From Litorimonas sp963972195 (GTDB taxonomy: Bacteria > Pseudomonadota > Alphaproteobacteria > Caulobacterales > Maricaulaceae): a DNA stretch of 64,000 bases. Positions 44,751 to 52,761 of the stretch are shown piece by piece. The notes under the pieces are model-generated. The model was not told where the DNA came from. It ran no database searches and saw nothing but the letters and a program-made list of their open reading frames with translations. Position 1 is the stretch's first letter, and the number at the start of each line of letters is the position of its first letter. Location: positions 1 through 64,000 of the forward strand of contig CAXATH010000008.1 in the NCBI GenBank assembly GCA_963972195.1, in the 5' to 3' direction. Position numbers and translations under genes: made by a program.

Positions 44751-44782
44751 AAACCCCGTCCATGTGGCGGGGTTTTGTTTTT
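44751..44782 (+). terminator. Rho-independent terminator after lon
   Basis: AAACCCCG (44751-44758) pairs with CGGGGTTT (44768-44775) around a 9-base loop, followed by TG and a run of T. Confidence 0.85.
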
Positions 44783-44910
44783 GGCTTGCCATTTTTTTGG
44801 CGTTCACGCAGTCGTGTCTTTCCAGTTCATATATGGGACTCTAGGGCCTCACTATCGCCGCCCACGCCGCTGATTTTGAATTAGCTGGTTATCTAAAGTG
44901 AGAGAGTTCT

Positions 44911-45708
44911 ATGACCAAAATTTTCGCATCCATCACGGTTATCACAGCGTTGGTTTTCAGCCCGAATAGTATTGCGCAAAATGAGGAAGGCGAAATGTCC
45001 AAGCCAAGCCCAATCCCCAAAGTCATTATTTTTGACGTCAACGAAACGCTTCTGGATCTTGAAGCGATGAGAAGCTCAGTCGGGGAGGCCCTAGGCGGCC
45101 GTGACGATCTCTTGCCTTATTGGTTTTCTACAATGCTGTACTATTCCTTGGTGGACACGCTTAACGGCGAGTATCGGGATTTTGCGGAGGTCGGCGCAGG
45201 GGCGCTAATAATGGTGGCAGAAGGAGAAGGCATTGAGCTGACTTTCGAAGAAGCCAAAGCGGCCATTACGGGGCCGATCACCTCGCTCCCTCCACACAAG
45301 GACGTAAAGCCCGGATTGACCGCTCTAAAGGACCAAGGCTTTAGACTTGTTAGTCTCACCAATTCCTCAAATGCGGGTGTGGCCAAACAATTCGAAAATG
45401 CGGGACTTACAGCCTATTTTGAGCGCCGTATGAGCGTAGAGGACGTCAAAGCCTTTAAACCGGCGCCTGTCACTTATAATTGGGCTCTGGCGGAATTAGG
45501 CGTGGAGCCCGAGGAAGCTCTTATGGTTGCCGCTCATGCTTGGGACCTGGCAGGGGCAAAGGCGCAAGGACTGCAGACGGCTTTCATTGCTCGACCTGGA
45601 GCCAAACTCTATCCGAATGTCAGCCGCCCCGATTATATTGTAAGCAGCGTGACAGAGCTATCGGATGTGCTCAAGGCTGAATCCAATTCGGCATCTGAAA
45701 GCAAATAA
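44911..45708 (+). CDS. HAD-superfamily haloacid dehalogenase type II-like hydrolase with signal peptide
   Basis: 265 residues. Residues 1-23 (MTKIFASITVITALVFSPNSIAQ) look like a Sec signal peptide, unusual because this family is normally cytoplasmic. The HAD core shows motif I FDVNETLLDL with nucleophile Asp42, motif II SLTNSS near 149, Lys in KAFKPAP near 180, and the type II dehalogenase-like AHAWDLAGA near 209. An internal ATG at 44995 (MSKPSP) has AGGAAGG at ideal spacing and would give a cytoplasmic 237-residue form, so two products are possible. True substrate unknown. Confidence 0.88.
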   Translation: MTKIFASITVITALVFSPNSIAQNEEGEMSKPSPIPKVIIFDVNETLLDLEAMRSSVGEALGGRDDLLPYWFSTMLYYSLVDTLNGEYRDFAEVGAGALIMVAEGEGIELTFEEAKAAITGPITSLPPHKDVKPGLTALKDQGFRLVSLTNSSNAGVAKQFENAGLTAYFERRMSVEDVKAFKPAPVTYNWALAELGVEPEEALMVAAHAWDLAGAKAQGLQTAFIARPGAKLYPNVSRPDYIVSSVTELSDVLKAESNSASESK

Positions 45709-45765
45709 GCGCGACTTTGGCGGACAAACTTATCGGCTTTGCAATAGAGCGTTCTAAAAACAAAA

Positions 45766-45787
45766 AACCCGGCCACAGGGCCGGGTT
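45766..45787. terminator. Bidirectional terminator between HAD gene and tRNA-Asp
   Basis: AACCCGGCC (45766-45774) pairs with GGCCGGGTT (45779-45787) around ACAG. On the minus strand it runs into TTTTTTG and more T, serving tRNA-Asp. On the plus strand it is followed by ATTTTTA, serving the HAD gene. Confidence 0.88.
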
Positions 45788-45813
45788 ATTTTTATCTGCC
45801 ATTTCAAGGGAAA

Positions 45814-45890
<77 letters not shown>

Positions 45891-45968
45891 TAAGATGTGA
45901 GAGGGGCTTTAGCTATCGAGACCGAATGCGTCAACGCTTGTTTTGTGTGTTTTGCAGTTATTTTCGCT

Positions 45969-46325
45969 TTATTCTGGATAGGGCGGTAGGGCGGCCTGTC
46001 GGGCCTTTGTCAGCCTAAAGCGAACAAGGGCATAACTCTCTTCCACACGGGTAAGAATGTCGTCTTTTTCCAGTCTATCTACCAGTAAATCCGCCCAACT
46101 TCCGCGTTTCATATGCGTGTGAATCTCAGCTACGCCAGCTTCGATCAAAAGCGCCCGACTCTCAAGACTGCCGAGCTTGATAAGTATGTTCGGTTTGCCG
46201 GGCCGAAGGACGCAAAACATTTTGTCATCCGATATTTTGAACACATGTGAGCCCATCCATTGTTCCGTCATATAGGCGCCGGGCAGGGACAGGGCGAAGT
46301 CGGATATTGCGTCAAACAAGGCCAT
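45969..46325 (-). CDS. MmcQ/YjbR family protein
   Basis: 118 residues, the usual size of this single-domain family with the CyaY-like fold. It shows the N-terminal LSLPGAYMTEQWMGSHVFKI, the KMFCVLRPGKPNILIKL strand pair (in part) and the C-terminal Tyr/Arg helix ESYALVRFRLTKAR. Family members are annotated as DNA-binding, but biochemical roles are poorly defined. It lies between two tRNA genes and has no operon partner. Confidence 0.87.
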   Translation of the reverse strand: MALFDAISDFALSLPGAYMTEQWMGSHVFKISDDKMFCVLRPGKPNILIKLGSLESRALLIEAGVAEIHTHMKRGSWADLLVDRLEKDDILTRVEESYALVRFRLTKARQAALPPYPE

Positions 46326-46412
46326 GATTCGAATCTAAGAATTTTTTGTATAAATGTGAAGTCTTCCCTTGCGGTCACCCTATAGATTGGCCTATCTAGC
46401 CGCTCCTGAAGA

Positions 46413-46488
46413 GGGCGGTTAGCTCAGCTGGTAGAGCATCTCGTTTACACCGAGAGGGTCAGCGGTTCGAACCCGTTACCGCCCACCA
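46413..46488 (+). tRNA. tRNA-Val (TAC)
   Basis: Complete 76-base cloverleaf. Acceptor GGGCGGT pairs with ACCGCCC, discriminator A, and CCA is encoded (46486-46488). The anticodon loop TTTACAC, with anticodon TAC at 46446-46448, is closed by TCTCG/CGAGA. Confidence 0.98.
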
Positions 46489-46516
46489 TTTTCCTTATCA
46501 ATTATCGGTCCAGCTT

Positions 46517-48247
46517 TTAGACTGTGAGACCGTTATTGATATTGATCGTCGTTCCGTCAAATTTGGTCAATGTGAAACCATCGAAGGATTCACGATAGGT
46601 TCTGGTGTAATCCTGCAACAGACCGATCGCTTGCTGTTCTCCGACCTGAAGACCATCAACGCCGTCAGAGCGGTAATGAACACCGGCCCAGTCTCTGCCC
46701 AAGGCGATGTTATTTGCGAGTTTGTTGATCTCGCCGCCCAGCGTGAGCGTCGGACCGGTATAGGTTCGCAATTGTGACCCGTCATTGCTGCAAATGACAG
46801 GGTTCGGAAATTCCATGCTTTCTTCGAAAAATGCCTTTAGGATAGTTGTGCAAGCGCCCGCAATCGTCGCGTGTCCCGCCGGGTAGGAAGGATGAGTTGG
46901 GGAGCCTTCAGGGAAGGCCTGAGGCAAGAGGTAAGTCCCTGTATTGGCAAATACGCGCCCTACACCCTCAGACTCCAGAATCTCTGACGGCAGGTCATAA
47001 GACTTTTGCATAGTTTTTTGAAAGTGGAGTCGTCCGCCATAGGCTTCCGGGCGGACGCGGCGATGAACAAGCCATTTCTGATACCACGCCCCAGATAGTG
47101 CGAGGTTGCCCGCTTTTGCAACGAGATCCAGGACATCCGGACCTCCAAGTGTCGCAAAGGCGCCTTGGGTCGTCGAGGTATTGTAAAGGTTTCCAATATC
47201 GAAACTTCCTGGGATGCCGAGCATAATAAGCGCTGCATTCAAGTAAGATTGATATGAATAATCGATATGTACAAACTCGCCTAAACCTCTGGCATCATTG
47301 ATATATCTTCGGAAGCCCTTGGTCAGGGGGGTCGGGGCGCCGCCGCGTTGAATATTAAGCCAAGCCGACTCACTCGTTACAAAATCATTGCCGATCGCCG
47401 GGGTGTCATAAGTTTGAACTATAGTCGTATTTCCGTATGGAACGTCTTGCCATAAAAACTGTGAGATATACGGGCCAACCAGATCGCCGGGCGTCTCACC
47501 TCTGAAGATTGTTTCGACATTGACCGAAGACCCTTGTTTAGGGCCGACTGTTTCAGAGAACGCATTGAGATCAGTAATAGCGGCTTGAATGAGGCTGCTG
47601 GTTTCATATTCAGCAAAGGGCACATCTCGGCACAGGGATTTCCAATATAGCTCGCCCATTTCCGCGGCAGTTTCCAATCCGGCAAAGCTTGGCGCGGGTC
47701 TCATATAGGTCTTATGCGAATCAAGACCCACAAGCTCGAAACGGAAAGCAGCTTGAGGGTTAGCGAGTTTTCGGGTTCCGCCAAGTGGAACCGATTCGAA
47801 GCGGTCATTGTCGCCGCTATCTAAAGCTTGCAGGAGCAAATCATAAGCGTTCCTGTCGACTTCGCCGAAATCGTTGTGCGGCAAGCCCTTGGAATAACTG
47901 CCTCTGAAATCGGCAAATAATCCTTCGTCCCCGTTCGTCGTTTGTGTGCCATAAGTGACGCCGGACTGGAAAGTCGCGGCCTCGTTGCGAATGCTCAAGG
48001 CTTCGTTTTGTCGGGTCATGCTATCAGCTCCAAAGATCGGGTGTACGCCGCTTCCGGGTTCAGGTGAGGGCGGAGTTTCGCCAGTTGGCAAAAGCGAAGC
48101 GATGGACGCGTCGGAAAATCCACACCCGGAAAGTCCTAAGGAGGATAATGCCGCTGCACTTTGCAAAAAATGACGTCGAGACGGTCGTCTTCGCTGTCCG
48201 TCATTTTTACAGATGTTTTGATGATGATTTTTAGACAATTTCGTCAT
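46517..48247 (-). CDS. Vanadium-dependent haloperoxidase (algal bromoperoxidase-like), Tat-exported predicted lipoprotein
   Basis: Probably oxidises halides with hydrogen peroxide in the envelope. It has 576 residues from ATG 48247, which follows a G-rich ribosome site; the frame extends 5 codons to a TTG. Twin-arginine signal SRRHFLQSAAALSSLG with lipobox LSGC. Vanadate-site motifs in order: KWLVHRRVRPEA (Lys and Arg 8 apart, the algal bromoperoxidase spacing), SYPAGHA with the active-site His, and GRDWAGVHY (Arg and His 6 apart). The usual Ser of the PSGH-type motif is Ala here. Halide specificity cannot be read. PAP2-superfamily phosphatase activity is an alternative. Confidence 0.88.
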   Translation of the reverse strand: MTKLSKNHHQNICKNDGQRRRPSRRHFLQSAAALSSLGLSGCGFSDASIASLLPTGETPPSPEPGSGVHPIFGADSMTRQNEALSIRNEAATFQSGVTYGTQTTNGDEGLFADFRGSYSKGLPHNDFGEVDRNAYDLLLQALDSGDNDRFESVPLGGTRKLANPQAAFRFELVGLDSHKTYMRPAPSFAGLETAAEMGELYWKSLCRDVPFAEYETSSLIQAAITDLNAFSETVGPKQGSSVNVETIFRGETPGDLVGPYISQFLWQDVPYGNTTIVQTYDTPAIGNDFVTSESAWLNIQRGGAPTPLTKGFRRYINDARGLGEFVHIDYSYQSYLNAALIMLGIPGSFDIGNLYNTSTTQGAFATLGGPDVLDLVAKAGNLALSGAWYQKWLVHRRVRPEAYGGRLHFQKTMQKSYDLPSEILESEGVGRVFANTGTYLLPQAFPEGSPTHPSYPAGHATIAGACTTILKAFFEESMEFPNPVICSNDGSQLRTYTGPTLTLGGEINKLANNIALGRDWAGVHYRSDGVDGLQVGEQQAIGLLQDYTRTYRESFDGFTLTKFDGTTININNGLTV

Positions 48248-48400
48248 TACGCCCCCGCTCAAAAATGGGGTTAGCGATAAAATTTAATTTTTCAAGAAAG
48301 TATTTTGACTAAAATTAATAATGCTTAAGCGCGCTGATACGGGCATTCAAAAATAGAGCTTGGAACGGGCGCGTCAGCGGAAATAGCTGGCTTGAATAGA

Positions 48401-48874
48401 TTATGCTAAAATAGGAGACATGTGGCGGTGTTCGTCATGCTCGTGACTGTCCGGATCGTCATGCTCATCGCTGGGTTCAACGGCGACCATATTTAGTTTG
48501 GCAAATTGGAGCCCGCGCTGGGCTTGAACCGTATCGGCAAAATGTCTGACGTCTTCGGCGCGGCCCTTCATCATAATCGTTTCCATGCTGTGGTAGTGGT
48601 CGAGTCTGACAGTGGTAGAGGAGGCGACGAGGTCGTGATGTTCATGCTGAAGAGTGGAAAGCTTGTCGGCGAGAGAGCGGATGCGCTTGTCATAAACGTA
48701 GGAAAGACTCGCCACGCAAAAATCGACGGCTTTGTCATCTCTGCGCCAGTGTTCGATCGTGTTTCTCACAATGTCCCGGAGGGCCTCTGAGCGGCTGCTG
48801 TAGGCCCGTGCCTGAATCATCTCGTCAAAAGTTTCCGCGAGTTTATCATCAATGGAAATCGTAATTCGTTGCAT
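48401..48874 (-). CDS. NikR-like ribbon-helix-helix regulator with altered metal site
   Basis: 157 residues. The N-terminal ribbon-helix-helix domain (MQRITISIDDKLAETFDEMI, about 1-45) is followed by an ACT-like domain with HEHHDLVASSTTVRLDHYHS and HFADTVQAQRG, aligning without gaps to E. coli NikR. Of the four high-affinity nickel ligands only the first is kept (His77). Thr88, Arg90 and Ser96 occupy the places of His87, His89 and Cys95. A unique C-terminal tail (about 134-151) is rich in His, Asp and Glu. It is therefore NikR-family by descent, but nickel sensing by the normal site is unlikely. Confidence 0.88.
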   Translation of the reverse strand: MQRITISIDDKLAETFDEMIQARAYSSRSEALRDIVRNTIEHWRRDDKAVDFCVASLSYVYDKRIRSLADKLSTLQHEHHDLVASSTTVRLDHYHSMETIMMKGRAEDVRHFADTVQAQRGLQFAKLNMVAVEPSDEHDDPDSHEHDEHRHMSPILA

Positions 48875-49059
48875 ATCGGGCCTATACCTAATGCCCTCTT
48901 ATGCGCCCGCTATTGCGCAGGGTCAATTTCCTACTCAAGCGGAAACCGTCATAGGACACGTATGCATTGGAAATAAAGATTTCGCAGATTGATCAGCCTA
49001 AAGCCTCAATGATTAGACGGGTCCAATCACTGGAAGTTGGTCTCAGCAGGAAAAGCTGA

Positions 49060-49215
49060 CTAAGCGACGCCGAGTAAGATGGCGGCCGAACTGGAAATGA
49101 GGATCGCAACAGCGCCCATGCCCATAAGTTCAACGTATGAAAGCTCATCCGCCGTCTTGATTCGGTGAGGCTTGGAGGTTTTTGCCAAAGGGATATGTAA
49201 TAAATCTGTTATCAT
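49060..49215 (-). CDS. Predicted 51-residue single-pass membrane protein
   Basis: Unrecognised. The N-terminal half is polar and basic (LAKTSKPHRIKTADEL), and the C-terminal 21 residues are a hydrophobic helix starting GMGAVAIL and ending GVA, so a tail-anchored protein is likely. ATG at 49215; no strong ribosome site. It lies 185 bp upstream of the NikR-like gene in the same direction, and the repeats at 49206-49303 cover its start and upstream region, so co-regulation is conceivable. Confidence 0.5.
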   Translation of the reverse strand: MITDLLHIPLAKTSKPHRIKTADELSYVELMGMGAVAILISSSAAILLGVA

Positions 49216-49303
49216 GTTGTCATAAAACTATCACATTAGCGTCGCACTTGCAATCGAAATGTGTGTTTCCTCTGTAATAAAACTGTCTTATTCCTGTAAT
49301 AAA
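49206..49303. repeat. Four short direct repeats (YTGTNATNA) phased at multiples of 11 bp
   Basis: Copies begin at 49206 (CTGTTATCA), 49217 (TTGTCATAA), 49272 (CTGTAATAA) and 49294 (CTGTAATAA). Starts are 11, 55 and 22 bp apart, all multiples of about one helical turn. The copies at 49217 and 49272 extend to 16 bases sharing TAAAACT-TC. The layout is that of an operator array. Confidence 0.45.
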
Positions 49304-49625
49304 GCCCCTTGAGAGGAAAAAGTTTCAAAAATTTTGCAGGTAATTAGCAAAAAATAAACTGGAGCGCCTGCTTTCCAGATGAAATTTACCCCAGTCCGAA
49401 TTTTAGGAATCAATGCCCTATTGGGGCATGTCTATGTAGTTTGGGGAATAACTGCGCCTGATGAGGCGCCCTTGAAAATAGACCGTCAGTTTTCATCCGG
49501 TCAGCTTTGTTTGAGACCTGTGCATTTTCTGTCTCTCGACAGTGCCCCTACTTTGCAACAAATCGGACAGGCTGACGTAAGCTAACAGACAAGACTTAGC
49601 GCGATTCAATCAAGTGAGGCAAAGC

Positions 49626-50990
49626 ATGGCTATCCAGACCCAAAATCCAGCGACAGGTAAAGTTATAAAGACTTTTGAGGCTTACAGCGACGCGCAGGTC
49701 GATGACGCTATTGAAAGCTCGCTCGCGGCGCATAAAATTTTACGGGACTGGTCGTTCGAGAGGCGGGCCAAAGCTATGCTTAAAGCCGCAGATATTCTGG
49801 AAGACGAGGCCGATCGGCTTGGCGAAATCATGACATTGGAGATGGGCAAGACTCTCAAGGGCGCGAAGGTCGAGGCCAAGAAATGCGCTTGGGTCTGTCG
49901 GCATTACGCCGAAACGGCTGAGGACTATCTCGCGGATGAAATCATTGAGAGCGATGCGTCCAAATCTTATCGGAAATATTTGCCGCTCGGCCCTGTTCTC
50001 GCGGTTATGCCGTGGAATTATCCGTTCTGGCAAGTCATGCGTTTCGCCGCCCCGGCGCTTATGGCGGGGAATACGGGCCTCTTGAAACATGCGTCCAATG
50101 TGCCGCAATGCGCTCTGGCGATTGAAGATGTCTTCAAACGCGCCGGATTTCCGGACGGGGCCTTTACAGCCCTCCTCATCGGCGGCTCCAAGGTAGAACG
50201 CATCCTGCGGGATGAGAGGGTGAGGGCGGCGACCTTGACGGGGTCCGAGCCGGCGGGCGCGTCTGTCGCGTCTATCTGCGGAGAAGAAATCAAACCGACC
50301 GTCTTGGAACTTGGCGGATCTGATCCTTTTATCATCATGCCGAGCGCGGATTTAGATGAGGCTGTGAAGGTCGGCACGACGGCCCGTACCCAGAATAATG
50401 GACAGAGCTGCATCGCGGCGAAACGATTCTTTGTCCACGCGGATATCTATGACGATGTGAAGTCCCGTTTTGTCGAAGCGTTCGACGCGCTGAAAATTGG
50501 CGACCCGATGAAAGAAGAGACCGACATTGGGCCACTGGTCAATAAAGATGGCCGCGATACAATCTCAAAGCAGGTTGAAAATGCGTTCAAAGACGGAGCG
50601 AAACGCGTCACCGGAGCCGAGTCGATGGAAGGCGATGGATATTATTTCAAGCCGGGCATTATTGAAAATATTCCCGAAAGCTCCGACGCCTATCACGAAG
50701 AAATATTTGGCCCCGTCATGTTGCTGTTCAAGGTGGAAAGTTTGGACGAGGCGATAAAAATCGCCAATGCCTCGCCTTTTGGCTTGGGCTCATCCGTTTG
50801 GACCACAGACGAGGCCGAGCAGGAAGAAGCGATTCGCCGTATCGAAGCCGGAGCGACCTTCATCAATTCCATGACCGCGTCTGACCCGCGTCTTCCTTTT
50901 GGCGGGATAAAACGCTCTGGCTATGGCCGGGAATTAGCCGCAGAAGGCATTCGCGCCTTCTGCAACGTCAAAACGGTCAGTATCGCCTAG
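49626..50990 (+). CDS. NAD(P)-dependent succinate-semialdehyde dehydrogenase-like aldehyde dehydrogenase
   Basis: Oxidises an aldehyde, possibly succinate semialdehyde, to the acid. It has 454 residues from ATG 49626 (GTGAGG upstream); a GTG start 12 bases earlier is possible. Rossmann nucleotide-binding domain with MPWNYPFWQ and GSEPAG. Catalytic pair Glu228 (LELGGSDP) and Cys262 (NNGQSCIAAKRF), 34 residues apart as in GabD. The short length and N terminus fit the Sad/YneI-type subgroup. It is convergent with the MaoC gene, their stop codons overlapping on a CTAG palindrome. Confidence 0.92.
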   Translation: MAIQTQNPATGKVIKTFEAYSDAQVDDAIESSLAAHKILRDWSFERRAKAMLKAADILEDEADRLGEIMTLEMGKTLKGAKVEAKKCAWVCRHYAETAEDYLADEIIESDASKSYRKYLPLGPVLAVMPWNYPFWQVMRFAAPALMAGNTGLLKHASNVPQCALAIEDVFKRAGFPDGAFTALLIGGSKVERILRDERVRAATLTGSEPAGASVASICGEEIKPTVLELGGSDPFIIMPSADLDEAVKVGTTARTQNNGQSCIAAKRFFVHADIYDDVKSRFVEAFDALKIGDPMKEETDIGPLVNKDGRDTISKQVENAFKDGAKRVTGAESMEGDGYYFKPGIIENIPESSDAYHEEIFGPVMLLFKVESLDEAIKIANASPFGLGSSVWTTDEAEQEEAIRRIEAGATFINSMTASDPRLPFGGIKRSGYGRELAAEGIRAFCNVKTVSIA

Positions 50991-51448
50991 TCTGATTTGG
51001 GTTTTTTATGCTGAAGGCCGGAGCGCTGCAGCGAACAGACGAGTTCGTCCTTTTGATTATAGGCGCGGTGCTCAAACGTCACGATGCCCTGGGTCGGGCG
51101 AGATTTAGATTCGCGCAAGCCAACGATTTCTGTCTCGACATGAATCGTGTCTCCGGCAAAGAGGGGCTTCGGAAATTTGACATTGTCCATGCCCAGATTT
51201 GCGACAGCCGTTCCCATTGTCGTCTCATGCACGGATATCCCGATAACGAGGCCGAGCGTGAACAGGCTGTTGATGAGAGGTTTGCCGAATTCGGTTTCCT
51301 TTTCACAATAATCCGCGTCGAGATGAAGCTGCGCCGGATTATGCGTCATGGAGGTGAAGAGGATATTATCCGTCTCTGTTAAAGTGCGACGAATCGGGTG
51401 TTTAAATACCTGACCGACTTCAAGGTCATCAAACCACTTGCCGGCCAT
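50987..51448 (-). CDS. MaoC-family hot-dog (R)-hydratase/dehydratase
   Basis: 153 residues, hot-dog fold. The hydratase-2 catalytic region is visible as TSMTHNPAQLHLDADYC (Asn/Asp/His positions slightly diverged) and the strand LFAGDTIHVETEI. The start shares a base with the stop of the isovaleryl-CoA dehydrogenase gene, so it is part of that leftward operon. The context suggests hydration of 3-methylglutaconyl-CoA in leucine breakdown, replacing a crotonase-type enzyme; the reaction is inferred. Confidence 0.88.
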   Translation of the reverse strand: MAGKWFDDLEVGQVFKHPIRRTLTETDNILFTSMTHNPAQLHLDADYCEKETEFGKPLINSLFTLGLVIGISVHETTMGTAVANLGMDNVKFPKPLFAGDTIHVETEIVGLRESKSRPTQGIVTFEHRAYNQKDELVCSLQRSGLQHKKPKSD

Positions 51449-52617
51449 TATTTCGTCTCACCGAACAGTTCGCGGCCAATGAGCCAGCGGCGGATTTCAG
51501 ATGTACCTGCGCCAATTTCCATCAGTTTGGCATCGCGGAGCAGGCGGCCTGTGGGATATTCGTTGATGTAACCATTCCCGCCTAGCATCTGGATACCTTC
51601 TAAAGCGATCTGCGTCGCGCGTTCAGACGCGTAAAGGACGCAGCCTGCGGCATCCTTGCGGGTGGTTTCCCCGCGATCACAGGCGGCCGCGACAGCATAG
51701 GTGTAGGCGCGCGCCGTGGAGAGCGAGACATACATATCGGCGAGCTTGCCCTGCATCAGCTGGAACTCACCAATGGCTTTGCCGAATTGTTTGCGCTCGT
51801 GGATATAAGGCAGGACCACATCCATCACGGCCTGCATAATGCCGACACCGATACCGGACAGGACAACCCGTTCATAATCCAGACCGCTCATCAATATTTC
51901 CGCGCCTTGGCCGACTTTGCCGACAACGTTTTCTTCGGAGACGAAGCAGTCTTCAAATACGAGTTCGCACGTGTCGGAACCGCGCATACCAAGCTTGTCG
52001 AGCTTCTGCGCTGTTGAGAAGCCTTCCATGTCAGGGGTAATGAGAAACGCCGTAATGCCTTTAGAGCCGCCATTCGGATCCGTTTTGGCATAGACTAAAA
52101 GCGCGTCCGCAGTCGGCGCGTTTGTAATCCACATTTTATTACCGTTAAGCAGATAGCCGCCTTGCTGCTTCTCAGCCTTGAGTTTCATAGAGACGACATC
52201 AGAGCCTGCGCCCGGCTCGCTCATGGCGAGAGAGCCAAGGTGTTCGCCGCTAATAAGTTTAGGCAGGAATTTGGCCTTTTGCTCTTCATTTGCCCAGCGG
52301 CGGATCTGGTTGATGCAGAGATTAGAATGCGCGCCATAGGACAACCCAACAGAGGCAGAGGCCCGGCTGATTTCCTCAACGGCAATGGTGTGCTCCAAAT
52401 ATCCAAGGCCCGTTCCGCCGTCCTCTTCGCCGACGGTAATGCCGTGCAGGCCAAGCGCGCCCATTTTGGGCCAGAGATCCCGCGGGAATTTATTTGTTGA
52501 GTCGATTTCGGCGGCCCGGGGGGCGATTTCCGCTTGCGCAAATTGATGCACGCTGTCGCGGATCATCTTGGCTTCGTCAGAAAGGCCGAATTGGAGTGTT
52601 GGGTAGTTGGTTGTCAT
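51448..52617 (-). CDS. ivd: Isovaleryl-CoA dehydrogenase
   Basis: FAD-dependent oxidation of isovaleryl-CoA to 3-methylcrotonyl-CoA in leucine catabolism. It has 389 residues and acyl-CoA dehydrogenase domains: helical N domain, beta domain (AMSEPGAGSD, 131-140; KMWITNAP, 161-168) and C domain (QMLGGNGYINEYPTGRLLRD, in part). The catalytic base is Glu249 in GLDYERVVLSG. A glutamate at this helix-G position distinguishes isovaleryl-CoA dehydrogenases from most other family members. It lies between maoC and the carboxylase genes. Confidence 0.95.
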   Translation of the reverse strand: MTTNYPTLQFGLSDEAKMIRDSVHQFAQAEIAPRAAEIDSTNKFPRDLWPKMGALGLHGITVGEEDGGTGLGYLEHTIAVEEISRASASVGLSYGAHSNLCINQIRRWANEEQKAKFLPKLISGEHLGSLAMSEPGAGSDVVSMKLKAEKQQGGYLLNGNKMWITNAPTADALLVYAKTDPNGGSKGITAFLITPDMEGFSTAQKLDKLGMRGSDTCELVFEDCFVSEENVVGKVGQGAEILMSGLDYERVVLSGIGVGIMQAVMDVVLPYIHERKQFGKAIGEFQLMQGKLADMYVSLSTARAYTYAVAAACDRGETTRKDAAGCVLYASERATQIALEGIQMLGGNGYINEYPTGRLLRDAKLMEIGAGTSEIRRWLIGRELFGETK

Positions 52618-52633
52618 GATATTACTTTCTTTT

Positions 52634-52754
52634 CTGACATTCCGGGGCGCTTTAAGCGAACCCGGAAGGTCGAGAGTTTGTGAGCCTGTCTGGCAGAGAG
52701 TAAGTTTCTCTCGACCTTCCGCATCTTCGGCTGCGCCTTCGCGCGGAATGACAG
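52634..52754. repeat. 121-bp nested inverted-repeat element (MITE/REP-like)
   Basis: Terminal inverted repeats CTGACATTCCG (52634-52644) and the complement of CTGTCATTCCG at the other end (52744-52754) differ at one base. Inside, a perfect 14-bp inverted repeat, CGGAAGGTCGAGAG (52663-52676) with its complement (52708-52721), encloses a 31-base spacer. It fills most of the gap between ivd and the methylcrotonyl-CoA carboxylase gene. No coding capacity. Confidence 0.6.
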
Positions 52755-52761
52755 GTGTTTT

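Larger units (their letters stand above)
48875..49625. other. 751-bp region between NikR-like gene and aldehyde dehydrogenase gene
   Basis: Contains a 51-codon leftward frame (49060-49215) and four phased short repeats (49206-49303), listed separately. The remaining sequence shows no convincing gene. A rightward 68-codon frame at 49379-49585 has no family features and a poor ribosome site, and I do not call it. Confidence 0.5.

Noticed and set aside
49379..49585. 68-codon plus-strand frame upstream of the aldehyde dehydrogenase gene
   Set aside because: No signal, motif or good ribosome site; ordinary for a non-coding AT-rich gap.
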